Source of the DNA: Achatina immaculata
Taxonomy: Eukaryota > Mollusca > Gastropoda > Stylommatophora > Achatinidae
Assembly (NCBI GenBank): GCA_009760885.1
Contig: CM019713.1
Span: forward strand, 26,040,427 to 26,104,426
Direction: 5' to 3'
DNA: 64,000 nucleotides
Below, one piece after another: positions 51,398-61,627 of the stretch. Below the pieces are notes generated by a model, which did not search any database, was not told the origin of the DNA, and saw nothing but the letters and a program-made list of their open reading frames with translations. A program made the translations under genes and the position numbers. How positions within the stretch are numbered: position 1 is the first letter of the stretch; every line of letters starts with the position of its first letter.

Positions 51398-52267
51398 CTG
51401 AAAATATAATGAGGAATGTTAGAGAAGATGTAGGCAAAGAATATTACGATGCCATAACATTTGGAGGTTATGAAATACCAGAGATTAGATATGCTGATGA
51501 CACAGTATTACTGTCCACAACACAAAAAAGGAATGGAAAAACTAATTATATCAGTCCGTAAGAATAGCGAAGAGCAAAACATTTATCTTAATACGAAGAA
51601 AACTAAATTGATGACAGCTGACAAAACAAACAAGGCAGCTTAAATATGTATCAATGAGGAAAAATTGGAAGAGGTGTAGAGTTTCGAATATCTTGGATCA
51701 CTACTAACTAATAATGGAGATACAATGAGGGAAATTAAAAGGAGGACATCTATCGCTCTTCAGAAAGTAAAACAACTAAAGAATCTGTAGAGGGGAACAG
51801 ACAGAACTACAAAAATAAGATTTTTAAGGGCATGCATTTTCCCATCGCAACATATGCCTGTGAGACCTGGACACTTAACAAAACAGCTGAGAAACACATA
51901 AATGCCTTTGAATGTAAATGCTACAGAAGAGTTCTTCAAATGTCATGGACTCAAAAAAGAACAAATATATCCATACTACAAGAACTTAATATTGAAGAAG
52001 GCTGGCTAGTAAAGAGGATTAAAGAGAGAAAACTTCAATATTTTGGACACATTAAACGTTATGAAAACTTAGAGAAGATCGTCTTGGAAGGGTACATAAT
52101 GAGAAAAAAGAACGAGAAGAAGACCAAGTCGAAGTTGGCTACAAGTCTTCGTTGATCTGCAAATGGATGCATCATCAGCAGAGTATCTTTCTTACAACCG
52201 AGAGGCCTACAGGAGAGCTGTTAGAGAGGCAAAGTTCCGCAAGGGGCATGCAAATGAATGAATGAAT
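50042..52267 (+). mobile_element. LINE-A copy nested in LINE-H and itself split by LINE-E
   Basis: First part 50042-50377 (RQGRGSRDHI, LYLSFIDYSKAFDCVQ, VRQGCILSP), second part 51395-52267 (RYADDTVLLS, EEQNIYLNTKKTKLMTADKT, YACETWTLNKTAEK), ending in gaatgaatgaatga. The YADD box is intact here. Stops and frameshifts are present. Boundary bases 'taataaagct' and 'tactaaagct' fit a short TSD. Confidence 0.9.
50378..51394 (+). mobile_element. LINE-E copy nested in LINE-A
   Basis: Exact 15-bp TSD 'atactgaaaatataa' at 50363-50377 and 51395-51409. Encodes a decayed RT end: SKLVEEVNEFVYLGNRVVEN, LSVLLYGSECWKITKTIENK and IEERRWRWLGLVLRMIDNS, then GRPKETWRRTTERML. Ends 'gtgccctgggcacttaaggt' followed by a long (AG)n tail. 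Confidence 0.93.
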
Positions 52268-52407
52268 GACATACTAAAGCTTGGCAGCGAATGCCGAGAC
52301 TGGGCTAAGGGTAGAACATAACTCCAAGTGCGGGAACAAATTCAGCAACACCCCAAACCACATGACCCTGTGATCTTCACTGGCGGGTCCATGGCATGAT
52401 GCCTGAT
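52268..52407 (+). mobile_element. LINE-H part 2, start of RNase H
   Basis: Reads REQIQQHPKPHDPVIFTGGS, where RNase H normally has T-D-G-S: the catalytic Asp codon is changed to Gly. The frame resumes exactly at 53016 after the PLE insertion (CLI|SGWGYIVYRND). Confidence 0.8.
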
Positions 52408-52416
52408 AAGTGGATG

Positions 52417-53006
52417 TGTGACAGGAGCTGCCTTGGGCTTGAGAACTGCTACATTCAGGAATATGGGACGCTGGAACCACATGGTTTGAACTCGTTATTC
52501 AGCTACACCTAACGTTCTCCTGTTTCACAATCCTTCCCCACTAAGTTCCACTCCCTTCTCACTTGTTACACATAGTTCAGAACCTCTTCACAGCATCACA
52601 TTACAACCCCTCTACCCTAACTATAATCACATTTTTCACCTTCTTCCGTCTAGATTACCATTACATCACTCTCTCTCCTCTCCATGGTTTCCCCTCCCAC
52701 CACCCTTAGTTACGACCCAGCTATCACACATCCCAAGTTTCCATTTTAAATACTCTCTACACTCCACCATGCGCATTTCTGACACAGCATCGGACAAGCC
52801 ACAGCTTCTTACAAGTTACAGCTACGTGCTCTGTTCATTTTATTATTATTTTTAAATTTTTTAAAACACAGCATTCATATCTTCTCTCTCTATTTCTTTT
52901 GTCCTGTGTGTTTTTGTATGATTAAGGCTCACGCCGAAACGTCACAACTGTGTACTCGTTAAGTAAAAAAGCTGTTCCTACTTTGTCCTAGTTTATACAT
53001 TTTGAA
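52417..53006 (+). mobile_element. Penelope-like element 3' end (copy 3) inserted in LINE-H RNase H
   Basis: TSD 'aagtggatg' at 52408-52416 and 53007-53015. Starts at the C-terminus of the PLE endonuclease ORF (GLENCYIQEYGTLEPHGLNS). It is followed by the shared 3' UTR, then 'ggctcacgccgaaacgtcac', a stem plus GAAAC that resembles part of a hammerhead, and ends 'cctagtttatacattttg'. Strongly 5'-truncated. Confidence 0.85.
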
Positions 53007-53015
53007 AAGTGGATG

Positions 53016-53665
53016 GGGCTATATCGTCTACCGCAATGACAAACTGGTTGGCAGTAAATCAGGAACCTATGCAACAATCACTTCAAGCATGAGAATGGAG
53101 GTGCAGGCAGCATCAGAAGCAATTTCCTGGTTGATGAAGCAGGACAGCTCACAAGGGGTCCTTGTAACAGACTCCCGTATTATGGAGAACTGAGAGGCAT
53201 TTTTTTCCGCAGGTACTGGGTCCAGCTTCTGTAGGGCTCTGGTTTATCCTTTCTGACGTGGACCTACTGCGCAGGTCACTCTGGGATCAAAGGCAGTGAG
53301 AAACCGGACAAGCCAGCGCCCTCGGCAGGGTACCCTCAGAATGGATAAGAAAGAGATTTCAAGAGCCGCTTTGGACAGGCTGCACATGGAGGACGACAAC
53401 CGAGTGATTGACAGTTACATCAGGAGGATGATCGAACAGGGGGAGGAGAGAGGAAGTGGGCGGTTTTTTTTCCCTGAACGAAGTGGTTTATTGCGCGTTA
53501 TCCACAACCAGTGTGTGGACTGGTTCAGTCAGCAGGCGCACGCTTCGGCGGGTGTTGGAACAGAAGGCGGAGCACGCATGGGAATGCCCGGAGTGCAAGG
53601 ATGCCAGTCTCTGATTACAGATTTACGTAAACAAAATTTCAGCGTTGCTAAAAAAAAAATTGGTT
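53016..53665 (+). mobile_element. LINE-H part 3, RNase H and C-terminus
   Basis: SGWGYIVYRNDKLVGSKSGT, MRMEVQAASEAISWLM and VLVTDSRIM (second and third RNase H blocks), then YCAGHSGIKGSEKPDK in a shifted frame, then a Lys/Arg-rich C-terminal region to about 53665. Frameshifts at each step. Confidence 0.8.
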
Positions 53666-53666
53666 T

Positions 53667-53924
53667 TTAACCTTCTCGCTGCTACATACTTCTTGAGAAC
53701 CAGTCCGCACTGTGCTGAATACTTCGCTGGCCTACTTTCACCCAGTGCTGAATTTTGTTTGTTTGTTTGTTATCTCAGTCTAAGACGCATCGGCGGCGCT
53801 GACAAGTTTTTTTTTTATCACCAAAAAATGCAAGCATGTTACTCTTGGATTCTTCCACTTTCGTCTCATTTAAGCCATAGTATATAGCTCATAACACATT
53901 TATTTCTTCGTAAACATTGTTATA
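53667..53924. other. No recognised gene or repeat
   Basis: Short spacer between LINE-H and a minisatellite. Confidence 0.3.
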
Positions 53925-54312
53925 CAGAATCAAATAAAAAGACAGCAAACTGAAGTGTTTGTTGCACATAGAATCAAACAAAAAGACAGCAAACTAAAAT
54001 GTTTGTTACACATAGAATCAAACAAAAAGACAGCAAACTAAAATGTTTGTTACACATAGAATCAAACAAAAAGACAGTAAACTAAAATGTTTGTTACACA
54101 TAGAATCAAACAAAAAGACAGCAAACTAAAATGTTTGTTACACATAGAATCACACAAAAAGACAGCAAACTAAAATGTTTGTTACACATAGAATCAAACA
54201 AAAAGACAGTAAACTAAAATGTTTGTTACACATAGAATCACACAAAAAGACAGCAAACTAAAATGTTTGTTACACATAGAATCACACAAAAAGACAGCAA
54301 CATATTTATTCT
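53925..54312 (+). repeat. 44-bp minisatellite
   Basis: About nine units of 'acacatagaatcaaacaaaa' plus 'agacagcaaactaaaatgtt' plus 'tgtt'. Confidence 0.95.
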
Positions 54313-54489
54313 CATCACTTCCGATTAATCAAACAAACAAGTGTTCGATTTATCCATTCGATGCCTGTCGTAACACTTAGCGACTCTAGAAATCGGACGT
54401 TTGTGAAAATAGAGGAAATGATTACGGCACAAAGCAATGACGAACGTTCTCTGTTTTCCTCTACCTCTACCTTCGGGTATAATCTATCT

Positions 54490-54814
54490 CAGTGGTTTCC
54501 AATTAACAAAACTCCCCGGACCCCCTGCTGCATCAAATCCAAGCCACAGACCCCCATCCTTTGGAAAAGTTTCATATCTGTTTGGTAGCTATGTCCATTA
54601 AATGCAAAATAATTTGCATCAGAAAATGTGGGTAACCTTTAATGAGTAAACGCTACACTACACTAAAAAAAAACACGGTCCAGACTTAATGAATTTTCAA
54701 AGTGACAGTAATGTAGTTAAGAGAAAATAGACACCAATTTATACTCCTACTTGTTCTAACAAAAAAAAAAAAATACCCCGGGTTTTTGTGACGGATCGTC
54801 AACTGGAACTGCTG
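54490..54814. mobile_element. hAT-type MITE, 325 bp
   Basis: Termini 'cagtggtttccaatt' and '..aactggaactgctg' are imperfect inverted repeats. Flanking 8-mers 'atctatct' (54482-54489) and 'atctatcc' (54815-54822) form the TSD. Confidence 0.65.
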
Positions 54815-54932
54815 ATCTATCCAACAATATCACATTCAGAAATTTGTATAGAATGCTAAATGCCACGCACACACAAGAAAAGCAGTGCAAGGGTATTTTT
54901 TAGAATGTACACCTCCCACGTTACCAAGGTAC

Positions 54933-54937
<5 letters not shown>

Positions 54938-54985
<48 letters not shown>

Positions 54986-55196
54986 CTTAAGTGCCCAGGG
55001 CACATGGGGCTTCCGCAAGGGTTTTCCACAAATGCCTGTCATTCGCCTTTTTTTTTTTCTGCTCTTGTTCTAGTGAGCCCTCTATTGCTCAACATCCTCT
55101 CTGTTGTTCTTCATTGACAGCAGTTATTGAGGAAAGACGCTGGCGATGGTTGGGACATGTGCTCCGAATGACTGACAACTCACTACCAAAGAAAAA
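54938..55196 (-). mobile_element. LINE-E copy with 5' inversion (twin-priming structure)
   Basis: TSD 'aggtacgcaat' (54927-54937) and 'aggtacacaat' (55197-55207). Left part 54938-55117 is LINE-E 3' end on the minus strand with an (AG)n tail. Right part about 55118-55196 is an upstream LINE-E segment (IEERRWRWLGHVLRMTDNSL) on the plus strand. About 60-70 bp between them is deleted. Confidence 0.88.
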
Positions 55197-55319
55197 AGGT
55201 ACACAATGCGTGCAGATAATAGATCTGTCGCCATCACCTAGTAAAACACGACAGATTTCCAGCATATTTCAGCGCGTGAAAGTAGGCAAGATAGAACTAA
55301 AAATAGCTATGTATGCAGG

Positions 55320-55445
55320 AAACTCTCTACTATAGAGAGCGGAACAACAACACAACTCCTTCAGATCATCAGAGGAAGCCCCCCCACTCGACAAGTGTTT
55401 CGGCCCTATTAAACTCCTGACACTCTAAAGTGCGTCTTTAGAGAT
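55320..55445 (-). repeat. Dispersed repeat R2 (copy 2)
   Basis: Reverse-complement match to 16660-16830, including 'gagtgtcaggagtttaatag' and 'cttcctctgatgatctgaa'. Confidence 0.7.
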
Positions 55446-55449
55446 TTAG

Positions 55450-56630
55450 CCATGGAGGGCTGGTATTGGCAGCGACAAGCGAAATTATTTATGTGATTTC
55501 TCAGATATTAAACAAGGATGACTGTCTACAACAACGATCAAGAAAACTTGAAACGAGTTTAAACATCTTTAGCACTGGATGGACAAGATGGTAGGAACGT
55601 GTTAACTCTTCCTTATCAGCGACTTAAGAGAACGAGTAAACACGTCAAACATGGAGCGATGTTTGGTTTATCTTTATACACTTGACGTACCTCGCACGAC
55701 AGGTTTACAACATAAAGCACGATCCTTTTGTTGTATGAATCAGTATTCAAAAATCTTGAAACGACCGGATATCACGTTTTTGTCCTATTTGTACAAAAAT
55801 TGTTAGTCACTTTACGAGCACGGTACACGCATTACTTACTAATAACAGCAAATTTGATGTTACAGTCCACGGACTGACATTACCGGCAGGGGTAAACGAC
55901 AATCAAGAGGACTGCACAGGTGGTGGGGGCTGGGGGCTGGTCGGGAGAGAGAAAGGACGGATAGAACTCGGTCAAGGTTAGTCATTGTCGCATCACACTC
56001 ACTCAGCCACTATTCATCAGATTGTACAATCTTACCTCCCCTGCCTAACATCAGATTGTACAGTTTTACCTCCCTTGCCTAACAAAAATCGTTTTGAAGG
56101 GATGTAAAACCAGGAATAGATTTTAAGAATTATATGCTTCTATTTAATTAAGAATCGAATTAGTTTGATCATAATTAGAGTACTTCAGTTCAAACAGCTT
56201 GCCATGGTTGACACACGTGCCATAGGCTGGCGACCCCTCGGTAACGCATTGGTATTTAGGCGAAAATATGGACACCACTAACACCATATCCCTATGTACC
56301 TCTAAGGCATGACAGGATTACCTTTACCTTTTTTTTTTTACTGGAAGCGAGCTGCGAGATGATTACATTCCCAGGTTGAGGCAAAGGCCGGGTTCCTGGT
56401 TAAACTCGCCCTATTAGTGGAAGGGGACTGACAGATACGATAGAAAACCACTTTCATCAACACCTTCCTCATTCCTCAAATGACTAAACTTATGTTCGTC
56501 CTGTCTTATAAAATTCAAGAGAAATGCCGGACTTGTGAAAATATTTGAGCGCCAAAGAGAAATTTGCTGATACAACTAAATCAAGAGTTTCCGTCTCCAG
56601 GAATTCTTCCGACTCTTTTCCCCTTCGGTT
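55450..56630. other. No recognised gene or repeat
   Basis: No exon-like ORF or terminal-repeat element seen. 'gattgtacaatcttacctcc' and 'gattgtacagttttacctcc' form a small direct repeat near 56020-56070. Confidence 0.3.
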
Positions 56631-56644
56631 CTAAGTTCAACTTG

Positions 56645-57058
56645 ATCATTTCTGGAAGAACAGTCTTTTTCATGATTTCTGCAAGAACAGTCTCTTCCAT
56701 GATTTCTGCAAGAACAGTCTCTTCCATGATTTCTGCAAGAACAGTCTCTTCCATGATTTCTGCAAGATCAGTCTCTTCCATGATTTCTGGAAGAACAGTC
56801 TCTTCCATGATTTCTGCAAGAACAGTCTCTTCCATGATTTCTGCAAGAACAGTTTCTTCCATGAGTTCCGCAAGAACATTCTCTTCCATGATTTCTGCAA
56901 GAACAGTATCTTCCATGAGTTCTGCAAGAACAGTCTCTTCCATGTGTTCTGCAAGAATATTCTCTTCCATGAGTTCTGCAAGAACATTCTCTTCCATTAT
57001 TTCTGCAAGAACAGTCTCTTCCATGAGTTCTGCAGGAACAGTCTCTTCCATGATCTAT
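56645..57058 (+). repeat. 27-bp minisatellite
   Basis: About fourteen to fifteen units of 'gtctcttccatgatttctgc' plus 'aagaaca'. Both strands are open (plus: SSMISARTV; minus: MEETVLAEI), because the unit length is a multiple of three. Confidence 0.95.
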
Positions 57059-57134
57059 GCCCAGCAGTTGAAAATAATGAGCATGCGTTAATTTTTAAAA
57101 AATATTTGTTGGTCCAATTTGTCAATCAGCAACT

Positions 57135-58125
57135 CATAGCTGACATGCAACAGTCAGGGTTGGTGAACCATAACTGACATGCAACAGTCAGGGTTGGTGA
57201 ACCATAGTTGACATGCAACAGTCAGGGTTGGTGAACCATAACTGACATGCAACAGTCAGGGTTGGTGAACCATAACTGACATGCAACAGTCAGGGTTGTG
57301 AACCATAGCTGACATGCAACAGTCAGGGTTGGTGAACCATAACTGACATGCAACAGTCAAGGTTGATGAACCATAACCGACATGCAACAGTCAGGGTTGG
57401 TGAACCATAGTTGGCATGCAACAGTCAGGGTTGGTGAACCATAGCTGACATGCAACAGTCAAGGTTGGTGAACCATAGCTGACATGCAACGGTCAGGGTT
57501 GGTGAACCATAGTTGACATACAACAGTCAGGGTTGGTGAACCATAGTTGACATGCAACAATCAGGGTTGGTGAACCATAGTTGACATGCAACAATCAGGG
57601 TTGGTGAACCATAGTTGACATGCAACAGTCAGGGTTGGTGAACCATAACTGACATGTAACAGTCAGGGTTGGTGAACCATAACTGACATGCAACAGTCAG
57701 GGTTGTGAACCATAGTTGACATGCAACAGTCAGGGTTGGTGAACCATAACTGACATGCAACAGTCAAGGTTGATGAACCATAACCGACATGCAACAGTCA
57801 GGGTTGGTGAACCATAGCTGGCATGCAACAGTCAGGGTTGGTGAACCATAGCTGACATGCAACAGTCAAGGTTGGTGAACCATAGCTGACATGCAACGGT
57901 CAGGGTTGGTGAACCATAGTTGACATGCAACAGTCAGGGTTGGTGAACCATAGTTGACATGCAACAGTCAGGGTTGGTGAACCATAGTTGACATGCAACA
58001 GTCAGGGTTGGTGAACCATAGTTGACATGCAACAGTCAGGGTTGGTGAACCATAGTTGACATGCAACAGTCAGGGTTGGTGAACCATAGTTGACATGCAA
58101 CAGTCAGGGTTGGTGAACCACAGTC
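57135..58125 (+). repeat. 34-bp minisatellite
   Basis: About 29 units of 'tgacatgcaacagtcagggt' plus 'tggtgaaccatagt'. A higher-order repeat is visible, since a run of about twelve units with the same variants recurs. The unit resembles the head of repeat R1 (14431-14465). Confidence 0.95.
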
Positions 58126-58372
58126 AACCAATACCACCGCTGGCTAGTCTATGTTAGATGAAGTCGGGATGAGTAAGTAAATAATTAATAAACCCTTTCT
58201 TTCCACACACTCCACGTTCTGCTTTATGTAACTACATGAAATCACATTCTCACATTCATTCTAAACTAATAACTTTAAGGAACAGTAACATAATAAATAC
58301 GACAGTCAAGCCATACTTTAAACTAATTTTGACTTTGATAATACATACACCTATACTTCTCATAAAGCAAAT

Positions 58373-61300
58373 CATCATCAGGTGCCGTATCGACAGGCGT
58401 TGGCTACTGTACTTCTCCAGAGTACACGATCCTTCATGCAGGCGATTAGCTCAGTTGGTGATCTCCTCTCACACCATCCCGTCAGACTGTCCAGTATCAT
58501 TTCTCTTTGTCTTCCTCTTGATCTTCTTCCTTCTATTTTCCTGTTGTTATAATATTTTCAATGCCCCCTCTTCTCATTTCATGTCATATGAAAGTACATT
58601 ATCTCTCTCTTATCTTTTTGACAAGATTTTTTTGTCTCTCCAGCTCGCTGCTGGCGAGATTCTTCAGTTGCCGTGCGTGAAGCGGTGCTCCTCCCGGCCA
58701 ATGAAGAAAGGTGCAAAAGGGGTTGCCGCGCGGCACCACTGCAGAAAAGGTGGTAGAAAGGATAAGGCGAAGCAAACAGTCCAATCACGGCACCTCTGGT
58801 CTGGAGGTCTGCCACGTCCTGAGTGCAGTCATATCGGGTGAAATGAACCGGCTTAACCCAGAGGTTAAGACACTGCTGGCGAGACTCTTCGAATGCCGCG
58901 CGTGGAGTGAAGCTCCTCCCGGTCAAAGAAGGAAATGCAGAAAAGAAATAAAGGTTGCTGGGCGGCGCCGATGTGAAAAGGTGAAGGAAAAAATAAAGTG
59001 AAATTTAATCTGTATGTCCAGTAGTATCGCTGCGAGAGCTACACATACCACGGCGCCTCTGCTCTATAGGCCGGCCACGTCCGAAATACACCTACACTGG
59101 TGAAATATGCCTAAACCGGCACACACCAGGGGTGAAACTTGATGGCCAGGCATGTCACACCACCTCCGCTCTAGAGGTTGGTCACGCCCGATATACACCC
59201 ATACTGGTGAAATATGCCTAAACCGGCTCAACCCAGGGGTGGAAGTCACTAGTGGCGAAGATTCGTCCTCCAGGACAAAAGCTCCATCCTTGTCACAACT
59301 AGGAAAGGTAGCGGCCACGACCACAAAATGCTAGAGTCGGATACACTGGACCAGAGCAGTCTAGATAGGCAACCACCTCTCACCCGGCAGGGATGTATGC
59401 ATATCCTAATCACGCTGAGGTTTTCCGGAGAAAGTCCAACACTGGACTGAATGGGCAACCACCTCTCACCCGGCGGTGATACACGGGTATCTCAAAACAC
59501 GTCGAGGTTTTCCGGTGAGAAAGTCCAACTCTGGCCTGGGTGGGCTACCATCTCTCACCCAGCGGGGATATGCTGATATTCTAAACACGTCGAGGTCTTC
59601 CGGTGAGAAAGTCCAACTCTAGACTAAACTGGTGCAACGAAAACCACGGTCTCACGCAATCCCGCTTCTGAGACCCACCAAGAATTCAGGCTCAAGCCCT
59701 GAGATACTCTGAACCTCCTGTGGTCCTCTCGGGAAACTCGTGTGGTCCTTTCGGGAGGCCACGGGGCTTAACGAGGACCACAGGCGTAAATTCAGTAGGA
59801 TTACAGTGCGATCTTGGTGGTAGAAGCGAACGAAGAAGAAGATGAAGAAGAAGAAGAAGTCTCTCCAGCTCTTCTCATACATTCTTCATTAGTTATTTTT
59901 GCTGTCCTGTGGATTCGCAACATTCTTCTAATAAACCACATTTCTGCTGCTTCCAATGATTTTTGTGCAGACCTGCCTATTGTCCATGATTCACTTCCAT
60001 ATATCAAGATAGGTTCAATATAGCATTTTAGGACTCGTTTAATAACATTCATTGATAAGGATGTGTTGGCTAATATGTTTCTCATTCTCTGAAATGCAGT
60101 CTTTGCTTGGCCTATTCTGTTCCTAATTTCTGTTCTGCATTTCCCATCTGAAGTTATTACTGCTCCAAGGTATTTGAATTTCTGCACCTGATTTAGAATA
60201 GTTCCGTTTAATTTAATACTGCATGCTGGTGGATTCTGTTTCTTAGATATAACCATAGTCTCTGTCTTTTTTATGTTTTTTTTTCTGTTCACTTTCTTTG
60301 GCCACATTATCCAAGAGATTTTGCAGGTCTTGTTGGTTCTCAGCTATCAGTACTGTGTCGTCAGCATACCGAAGGTTGTTAAGATTGTATGCTCCAATTT
60401 TTATGGCTGGTTCTGTGATGATTATTCTTAGAATATTCTCGCTATACTGAGAAAAAAGGTCTGGAGATAGTACACATCTTTGTCGCATCCTTTGTTTTAT
60501 GGGTTGATATTTTCTAGTTATATTTTCAACTCGAATTGCTGCTTCTTGCTGCCAGTATAGATGTTTTACAATCCTCAGGTCTTTGCCGTCTGTATTGATA
60601 TCTTCAAGCATTTTAATAATTTCATTATGTTTCACATTGTCGAATGCCTTGGTGTAATCAATGAAGCATAAGTAGAGATCTTTCTGTACTTCTAAAGCTC
60701 TTTCTGTTAGTGTTCGTAAAGCACAAATGGCATTGTATGTTCCCTTTCCTTCAACAAATCCAAATTGTTCATCTGCTATTTCCATTTTTATCTTTTTCCT
60801 TGTTCTTCTCATAATAATTCTAAGAAGTAGCTTCGGTATGTGACATGAGAGGCTGATAGTCCTGTGGTCATCACATTCCTTTGCATCTGGTGTCTTTGGT
60901 AGTGCTATAAACGTGGATTTAATCAGGTCACTGGGCATATAACCACTGTTGTAAATGTCATTCAGTAACTTGGTTATTATTTTTATTCCTATCTCCTTTA
61001 GCGCCTCTATTTCTTCTATTGTTATATTATCAGGCCCAGTCGCTTTTCCTTTCTTCATGTGTTTGATAACATTTATAATTTCATCTTCAAGCATTGGTAG
61101 TCCATCACAGTTTTCAGTATCTGGTGTTAATTCTGGTCTTTCTCCTCCATATAGCTCACCGATGTATTCTGTCCACCTGTCCACAATGTCTTCTTTTCCC
61201 ATTAACATTTTACCTTCTTATGATTTCAGGCATCCTGTGGTACATTTTGTCTTCCTGCCTGTGAGTTCATTAATTCGTTTGTGCATGTTTTTGCTGTCTT

Positions 61301-61575
61301 TATTATGTGAGTCCTCTATATGTCTGCATTGTTCATTTAACCACATTTCCTTTGCTTCTCTGCTTTTGCGCCTTATTTCTTTATCTTGCTATATTTTTCT
61401 TGTTATTTTTATTCCTCCTCCTCTTGTTCATCAGTCCTAAGATGTCGTCTGTCATCCATTTATTTTTAGGGGCTTCTTTTTTCGGTTGTATTATCTCCCT
61501 AACGGTTTGGTGGTTCGAATCTCTTAACATTTCCCATTGTTCATCTATACTATTTATCTTTGCTATTGCATAAAG
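58373..61575 (-). mobile_element. LINE-C reverse transcriptase element, split by a GAA-tailed element
   Basis: Exact TSD 'cataaagcaaat' at 58361-58372 and 61576-61587. The minus-strand 321-codon frame (61208-60243) has RT blocks KGKATGPDNITIEE, STFIALPKTPDAKE, DEQFGFVEGKGTYNAI, LYLCFIDYTKAFDNV, MRQRCVLSPDLFSQY and NLRYADDTVLIAENQQ (intact YADD). A second frame (60307-59863) gives FKYLGAVITSDGKC, YIEPILIYGSESWTIGRSAQ and AAEMWFIRRMLRI. The end continues at 58646-58373 after the insertion. One frameshift near 60280 and a few stops upstream of 61208. 5'-truncated; no endonuclease. Confidence 0.93.
58647..59858 (+). mobile_element. GAA-tailed modular element, longest copy, nested in LINE-C
   Basis: Exact 13-bp TSD 'gtctctccagctc' at 58634-58646 and 59859-59871. 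Modules in order: two copies of A (about 220 bp, starting at 'ctgctggcgaga' 58649 and 58871), two of B, three of C, then the unique 3' end and GAAGAA tail. This copy is 1212 bp against 1059 bp for copy 1, differing mainly in module number. No RT, transposase or structural protein is encoded. Confidence 0.9.
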
Positions 61576-61627
61576 CATAAAGCAAATACAGATGCATATA
61601 TTTACACACATATATAACACACACATA

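Noticed and set aside
56564..57091. ORFs on both strands over the 27-bp array
   Set aside because: Both strands open because the unit is a multiple of three; no other coding sign.
58236..58841. 201-codon plus-strand ORF
   Set aside because: Runs from spacer through antisense LINE-C into the GAA element; no conserved product.
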